From Acidilobaceae archaeon (lineage in GTDB: Archaea; Thermoproteota; Thermoprotei_A; Sulfolobales; Acidilobaceae): a stretch of 64,000 nt of DNA. The notes beneath the pieces are model-generated. The model made no database searches. It was not told the DNA's origin and was given only the letters and a program-made list of their open reading frames with translations. Below are positions 60,444 through 64,000 of this stretch, piece after piece (the first letter of the stretch is position 1; the number at the start of each line of letters is the position of its first letter). The translations under genes were made by a program, and so were the position numbers. The DNA lies in the NCBI GenBank assembly GCA_027037535.1, contig JALVZQ010000008.1, forward strand, positions 124,001 to 188,000, read 5' to 3'.

Positions 60444-61190
60444 TTAGCCCGTTCCACGCCTCTTTAACAGTTCCTTTAGTAATGGTATTGCGTCGAGTTT
60501 TTCTTTTGGCAGTGAGTTATAGTCTATGCCTTTAGGTCGATGACCTCTTTTCCCGCATCTAATTATCCTTGTATTTGTTACGATTAGATCGACAGGGACA
60601 TCGTGTGGTTTTCTCGGAATATTATTTACTAGTTGGAGATCGTGTATCGTTGTAGCTATTGGTGTTTTTTCATCTACTATTCCTAGCTCTGCGAGTATTC
60701 CGTATTCTATGTCTCCGTATCCCTCGCCTTTTCCTAGTCGGTTACAATTCTTGTCTATAGCAACGCTTCCCTCAACTATTAGCTCTATTCTTTTTATAGA
60801 TGATTCAATTTTTGGAATAGTGTTAAGGAGTACACCAAATCTAAACGCTCCTCGGATAGTTGAAGCATACCTCTTGTATTCTTCAGGTATGTCTTTTCCA
60901 TATAGTAGAAGGAATCCTTGCCTTATTCTTGGAGTAGGCATGACTAGTATTTTTCCTTCCTTTAACGCTTTCAGTCTGACCGGTCGCTGTGGCGAGTCTG
61001 GGTTTACCTTGATTATTTTTGAATTCCTCCACTCAGGAGTTCTAGCTAGGAGTTCTGCTGCCTGCTCGGCTCCTTTGAAGTTTGGAATTCTCCCTCTTAT
61101 AGGATATGGTGGCCTTGCTGCATCATTCTTTTCCAGCTTATTGTAGACTTCTTCCCTTATTCGTCTCCTAATCGTGTCGACTGGATCCAT
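60444..61190 (-). CDS. 5-formyltetrahydrofolate cyclo-ligase-family protein
   Basis: A 248-residue protein of the MTHFS family, which makes methenyl-tetrahydrofolate from 5-formyl-folate. The phosphate-binding GKGEGYGDIEYGIL and the N-terminal RGRIPNFKGAEQAAELL are visible. Archaeal members may act on other C1 carriers. It lies next to a MetF-like gene (38-nt gap), suggesting a one-carbon module. Confidence 0.85.
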   Translation of the reverse strand: MDPVDTIRRRIREEVYNKLEKNDAARPPYPIRGRIPNFKGAEQAAELLARTPEWRNSKIIKVNPDSPQRPVRLKALKEGKILVMPTPRIRQGFLLLYGKDIPEEYKRYASTIRGAFRFGVLLNTIPKIESSIKRIELIVEGSVAIDKNCNRLGKGEGYGDIEYGILAELGIVDEKTPIATTIHDLQLVNNIPRKPHDVPVDLIVTNTRIIRCGKRGHRPKGIDYNSLPKEKLDAIPLLKELLKRRGTG

Positions 61191-61228
61191 GTCCTTTGCT
61201 CCTGGTATTAATTAATAGGGGTCAGAGC

Positions 61229-61975
61229 CTACTTTAGGTATCCTACTTCCTTTAGAATATACGCTGATCTAGTTAAAAGATCCGAGTTCCCGGGACTTGA
61301 TAAGATCACGCGCTCAATGACGCCTTGGGCCTCTATTTTTTCGAGGAAAGAAACAATATCCTCTACTGGGATATATGGTATATCGTGTTCTTCTAGATAT
61401 TTCTTATTGTGCTCATTGGCTAGCACAATATATGCTCCAAGCATGGCTTCTGATTCTCTCCTATCGATAAGCCTCATTATCTCCTTTACTATAGATAAGT
61501 TCTCCGGGTTTAGACGAGTTATGTAATAGTATTTGGCGTCTGCGTCGATTCGTTTTCTGATCTCTTCGATGCTTCTTCTAGAGCTCAGTAGGAGACCAGT
61601 GTTTACCCCATAACTGTTCCCGTAGGAAACCGCGTCTTCAGGAACCCATGCTCCCGGACAGTAATTTCCTTGGAGAGGTGGATCACCGGTGAGATACAGT
61701 TGGTCTCGGAGTCCTAGATAGACTGCGGTTTTTATAATAGATTTCAGGGAGACAATGCTGTGGTCTCTCACCCTTAGATGCATTATCGGGTAGGCTCCTA
61801 GCTCGGATAAAGCATAGAGGGCGAGGAGAGGAGAGCTTATAGAGGGTTTTCCGAGTGGTACGTCGGGCACATCTATTCTCTTGTATAGTTTAGCTAGACG
61901 GCCGAGTCTTTCAAGAATTATTTCCTTGCTTCTCGCAGGTTCAAGCTCCGGGAATATCTCTATATTTTTAGACAT
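61229..61975 (-). CDS. Methylenetetrahydrofolate reductase-like protein
   Basis: A 248-residue TIM-barrel protein similar to MetF: FPELEPARSKEI (catalytic Glu region), YPIMHLRVRDHSIVSLKSII and QLYLTGDPP (flavin contact), shorter than bacterial MetF. Archaeal MetF-like proteins act in C1 metabolism with pterin cofactors; substrate unproven. Sits between the MTHFS-like and UbiA genes. Confidence 0.75.
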   Translation of the reverse strand: MSKNIEIFPELEPARSKEIILERLGRLAKLYKRIDVPDVPLGKPSISSPLLALYALSELGAYPIMHLRVRDHSIVSLKSIIKTAVYLGLRDQLYLTGDPPLQGNYCPGAWVPEDAVSYGNSYGVNTGLLLSSRRSIEEIRKRIDADAKYYYITRLNPENLSIVKEIMRLIDRRESEAMLGAYIVLANEHNKKYLEEHDIPYIPVEDIVSFLEKIEAQGVIERVILSSPGNSDLLTRSAYILKEVGYLK

Positions 61976-62000
61976 TTCTACTCACCTTAATTATACCAAA

Positions 62001-62855
62001 TTATACTAATACACTAAGCACGAATCCCATTAATCCAATCATCATGGCATAGAGCATTATTCGTTTCTGACGTAACGCTTCTTCTCGGCTTGGATTAATA
62101 ATCACTCTGTATGACGAATAGATAAGTGCGAAGTCTACAATTATCACGAAACCACTATATACGGCCTCGTTGACTAGTCCGTAGACAACGGGTATAGGGC
62201 TCAGCAAGACTGCTAAAAGGTTAAACATTCCTGCAATAAATGCGGCTTTTCTTTCTCCTATTAGTATTGGAAGGCTTTTGACTCCTTTGACCTTGTCACC
62301 TTCTACGTCTGCTATATCCTTTACTATCTCTCTTGCAAGTACGCTTAGGAAAACCATTGCCCAGAACACGAGTACCGTGTAATTGGGATTATTAGTAAAG
62401 GTAAAAGCATACAGAAATGGGAGGCTAGTAGAGAAAGCAACTGCGACATTTCCCATAAACCCACTCGCTTTGAGTCTAAGATCGTATAGTGCACTAACAA
62501 TTACCGCGGCTATCACAACTGCCAGACTATCAAGACCTGCTCGCAGGCTAGCTATTATTCCTATAGATACGAGCACAAAGTAGCAAATGAAAGCCTGTCT
62601 AATAGATATAATTCCCGACGGGAGAGGTCTATTCGGGGTATTTATCTTGTCAATTTCTATATCGGCAATATCGTTTAGAACCATTGCTGATGCAGAGATT
62701 GTGAACCCGACGAGAAAACCAGCAATATAGTCTAATGTCTTGAACCGGAAAAAGTCTCTTCCAGTAGCTATGGCAAGGGCTACAAGCACAGCGAAACCAA
62801 CCATAACACTATTAACTATCCGCATCAGCCGCAGGCAAGCATAGATGCGTTTCAT
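62001..62855 (-). CDS. Digeranylgeranylglyceryl phosphate synthase (UbiA superfamily)
   Basis: An integral membrane prenyltransferase of 284 residues and 8-9 hydrophobic segments adding the second geranylgeranyl chain in ether-lipid synthesis. The Asp-rich motif is visible as LNDIADIEIDKINTPNRPLPSG, and a second as DIADVEGDKVKG. UbiA paralogues for quinones or hemes look similar, but the NRPLPSG motif and archaeal setting favour DGGGP synthase. Works with CarS and the reductase at 22 and 52 kb. Confidence 0.85.
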   Translation of the reverse strand: MKRIYACLRLMRIVNSVMVGFAVLVALAIATGRDFFRFKTLDYIAGFLVGFTISASAMVLNDIADIEIDKINTPNRPLPSGIISIRQAFICYFVLVSIGIIASLRAGLDSLAVVIAAVIVSALYDLRLKASGFMGNVAVAFSTSLPFLYAFTFTNNPNYTVLVFWAMVFLSVLAREIVKDIADVEGDKVKGVKSLPILIGERKAAFIAGMFNLLAVLLSPIPVVYGLVNEAVYSGFVIIVDFALIYSSYRVIINPSREEALRQKRIMLYAMMIGLMGFVLSVLV

Positions 62856-62979
62856 TAATCATTTCCTCCCCTATTATCGATCCTAACCTACTCCACTTTA
62901 TAATAAAGGATTGTGTACAGGATACAGGTTATATTAAAAACCTATGTATGATACACATTGAGTCCCTGGATGAGAAATC

Positions 62980-64000
62980 ATGAGCAAGCATGTACACTGG
63001 GTAGATAAGTTAGCAGACGAACTAGAACAGAGACTCCGTAGGCGAAATAAACAGGTCTACGTCTTTAATGGTGGGCTGAGCGTATCAGGTATACAACATA
63101 TTGGCAGGCTAAGAGGAGAGATTCTACTACCCGAGACCTTGAGACGGATACTAGAGAAAAAAGGGCTCAATATTAAACAACTGCTAACACTATATACTCA
63201 GGATCCATGGAAGGGTAAAGCCTCGCAGAGATCAGCTTTCAAAGATCCTGATAAGGCTAAAGAATACACAGGGCGTCCTCTGGTAAGTGTGCCTGATCCT
63301 TATGGATGCCACGAAAACTGGGTCGAACATTACTGGTCGGATTTCGGCCCTTATCTGGATGAATTCACCGATGGAAAAATAGAGGTTGTCACAACGACGG
63401 ATCTATACCAGTCTAAATTCAGGGATTTCATAATGAACGTTGTTCTTCCAAAGAAGGACGAGTTTAGGAAGGTAATAAACAAGTATCGTGGTAGAAAACC
63501 GTATCCAGAGGATTGGATACCTGTAGAACCAATATGTGAAAAATGTGGTCGAATCGATAAGACTGTGGCGATCTCCGTAGATGAGAACGGTAGAGTACGT
63601 TATAGATGCAAGTATTGTGGACACGAGGGAGTAACTGACGTCTCTAACAGTAAGCTTAACTGGAGAATAGAGTGGGCCGGCGTATGGTATATTCTAGGCG
63701 TAGACTTTGAGCCCTATGGCAAAGACCACGCTACTCCTGGAGGTAGCAGGGATAGCTGTGTAGACTTAGCAGTTAATGTTATCGGTTTCCAGCCGCCTGA
63801 AGGAGAATGGTATGAGTGGGTCTCTATCAGAGAGATGGGACAGAGTAGGGATATGACAAGTAGTGGCTTCGTGGGTATAACACCTAGGGAGTGGCTTGAA
63901 ATAGCACATCCACAGATTCTCCGATTCCTCTACTTCTATACTCACCCCCATAAGAAGATCGTAGTAGATCTCGATCGAATACCCCAATACTACGAGTCAT
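62980..64000 (+). CDS. lysK: Lysyl-tRNA synthetase, class I (partial)
   Basis: A class I LysRS, found in most archaea and some bacteria. The frame starts at ATG 62980 (GGATGAG just upstream) and reads MSKHVHWVDKLADEL, with GIQHIGRLRGE (HIGH-type motif), ICEKCGRIDKT...CKYCGHEG (zinc finger) and RDMTSSGFVG (KMSKS-type loop). The 3' end lies beyond the window, so about 340 codons are seen. Confidence 0.95.
   Translation, partial: MSKHVHWVDKLADELEQRLRRRNKQVYVFNGGLSVSGIQHIGRLRGEILLPETLRRILEKKGLNIKQLLTLYTQDPWKGKASQRSAFKDPDKAKEYTGRPLVSVPDPYGCHENWVEHYWSDFGPYLDEFTDGKIEVVTTTDLYQSKFRDFIMNVVLPKKDEFRKVINKYRGRKPYPEDWIPVEPICEKCGRIDKTVAISVDENGRVRYRCKYCGHEGVTDVSNSKLNWRIEWAGVWYILGVDFEPYGKDHATPGGSRDSCVDLAVNVIGFQPPEGEWYEWVSIREMGQSRDMTSSGFVGITPREWLEIAHPQILRFLYFYTHPHKKIVVDLDRIPQYYES

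Overview
The window reads as a stretch of chromosome from a hyperthermophilic crenarchaeon, most likely of the order Desulfurococcales. Evidence: crenarchaeal ribosomal proteins (L13e, S30e, L40e, L44e, S27e, L21e, L10e); archaeal RNA polymerase subunits F, L and P plus TFS; aIF1, aIF2-alpha and aEF1B; a class I lysyl-tRNA synthetase; GatDE; ether-lipid enzymes (CarS, DGGGP synthase, geranylgeranyl reductase); C/D and H/ACA RNP proteins (Nop5, fibrillarin, Nop10); and tRNA genes with encoded CCA and bulge-helix-bulge (BHB) introns. Genes are tightly packed, starts are often GTG or TTG, and GGTGAT/GGGGA-type ribosome-binding sites are common. I cannot name the species.

Layout. 1-2.4 kb: gatE (cut by the window edge), gatD, rps30e. 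2.5-6 kb: nop5-fibrillarin-UPF0216-polyprenyl synthase. 6-6.3 kb: tRNA-Cys (intron) and tRNA-Glu. 6.4-14.7 kb: ModE-like regulator, rpl40e, NusA-like KH protein, fen1, cdc48, phosphate transporter with its DUF47 partner, aEF1B. 14.8-17.2 kb: translin, aIF2-alpha, nop10, tRNA-Tyr (intron). 17.3-22.7 kb: glycosyltransferase, family 4 UDG, secreted Lon-like protease, RecA-like ATPase, CarS. 22.8-27 kb: a C/D box sRNA candidate, then a replication/translation operon read leftwards (TFS, PCNA, PriS, GINS15, L44e, S27e). 27-35.6 kb: Pus10-L21e-RpoF-DUF655-KsgA-HemK-TrmJ-Trm14-like, then tRNA-Asp and Clp1. 35.7-43.3 kb: cupin, UPRT, RpoL, DUF2067, Csl4, METTL5-like, Dph2, L10e, tRNA-Asn, tRNA-Trp (intron). 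43.4-54.5 kb: a GC-rich candidate RNA, NUDIX, HAD, Ncs6-like, L13e, Ino1, PadR, an H/ACA-like RNA, aconitase, aIF1, lipid enzymes, RpoP, agmatinase. 54.6-64 kb: GlyRS, PhoU-like proteins, tRNA-splicing endonuclease, UbiX, macro domain, one-carbon enzymes, DGGGP synthase, LysRS (cut by the window edge).

The standout is the tRNA-Asp(GUC) gene at 33615-34259. It is interrupted at position 37/38 by a 567-nt intron with a canonical hBHBh' motif. The intron carries a visibly AT-rich ORF for a single-motif LAGLIDADG homing endonuclease. The ORF runs through the 3' splice site and ends at a UGA inside the tRNA's own 3' exon. The intron boundary falls exactly on a codon boundary, so in a circularised intron the frame would continue seven codons to another stop. 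The catalytic splicing endonuclease (EndA) is encoded in the same window, and an RNA 5'-kinase-like Clp1 gene lies immediately downstream.

Four of the six tRNA genes have introns, one of them at the non-canonical position 30/31 (tRNA-Trp). Other notable points are two genes (ksgA, dph2) whose conserved N-termini lack any ATG/GTG/TTG start, and three candidate guide or structured RNAs.
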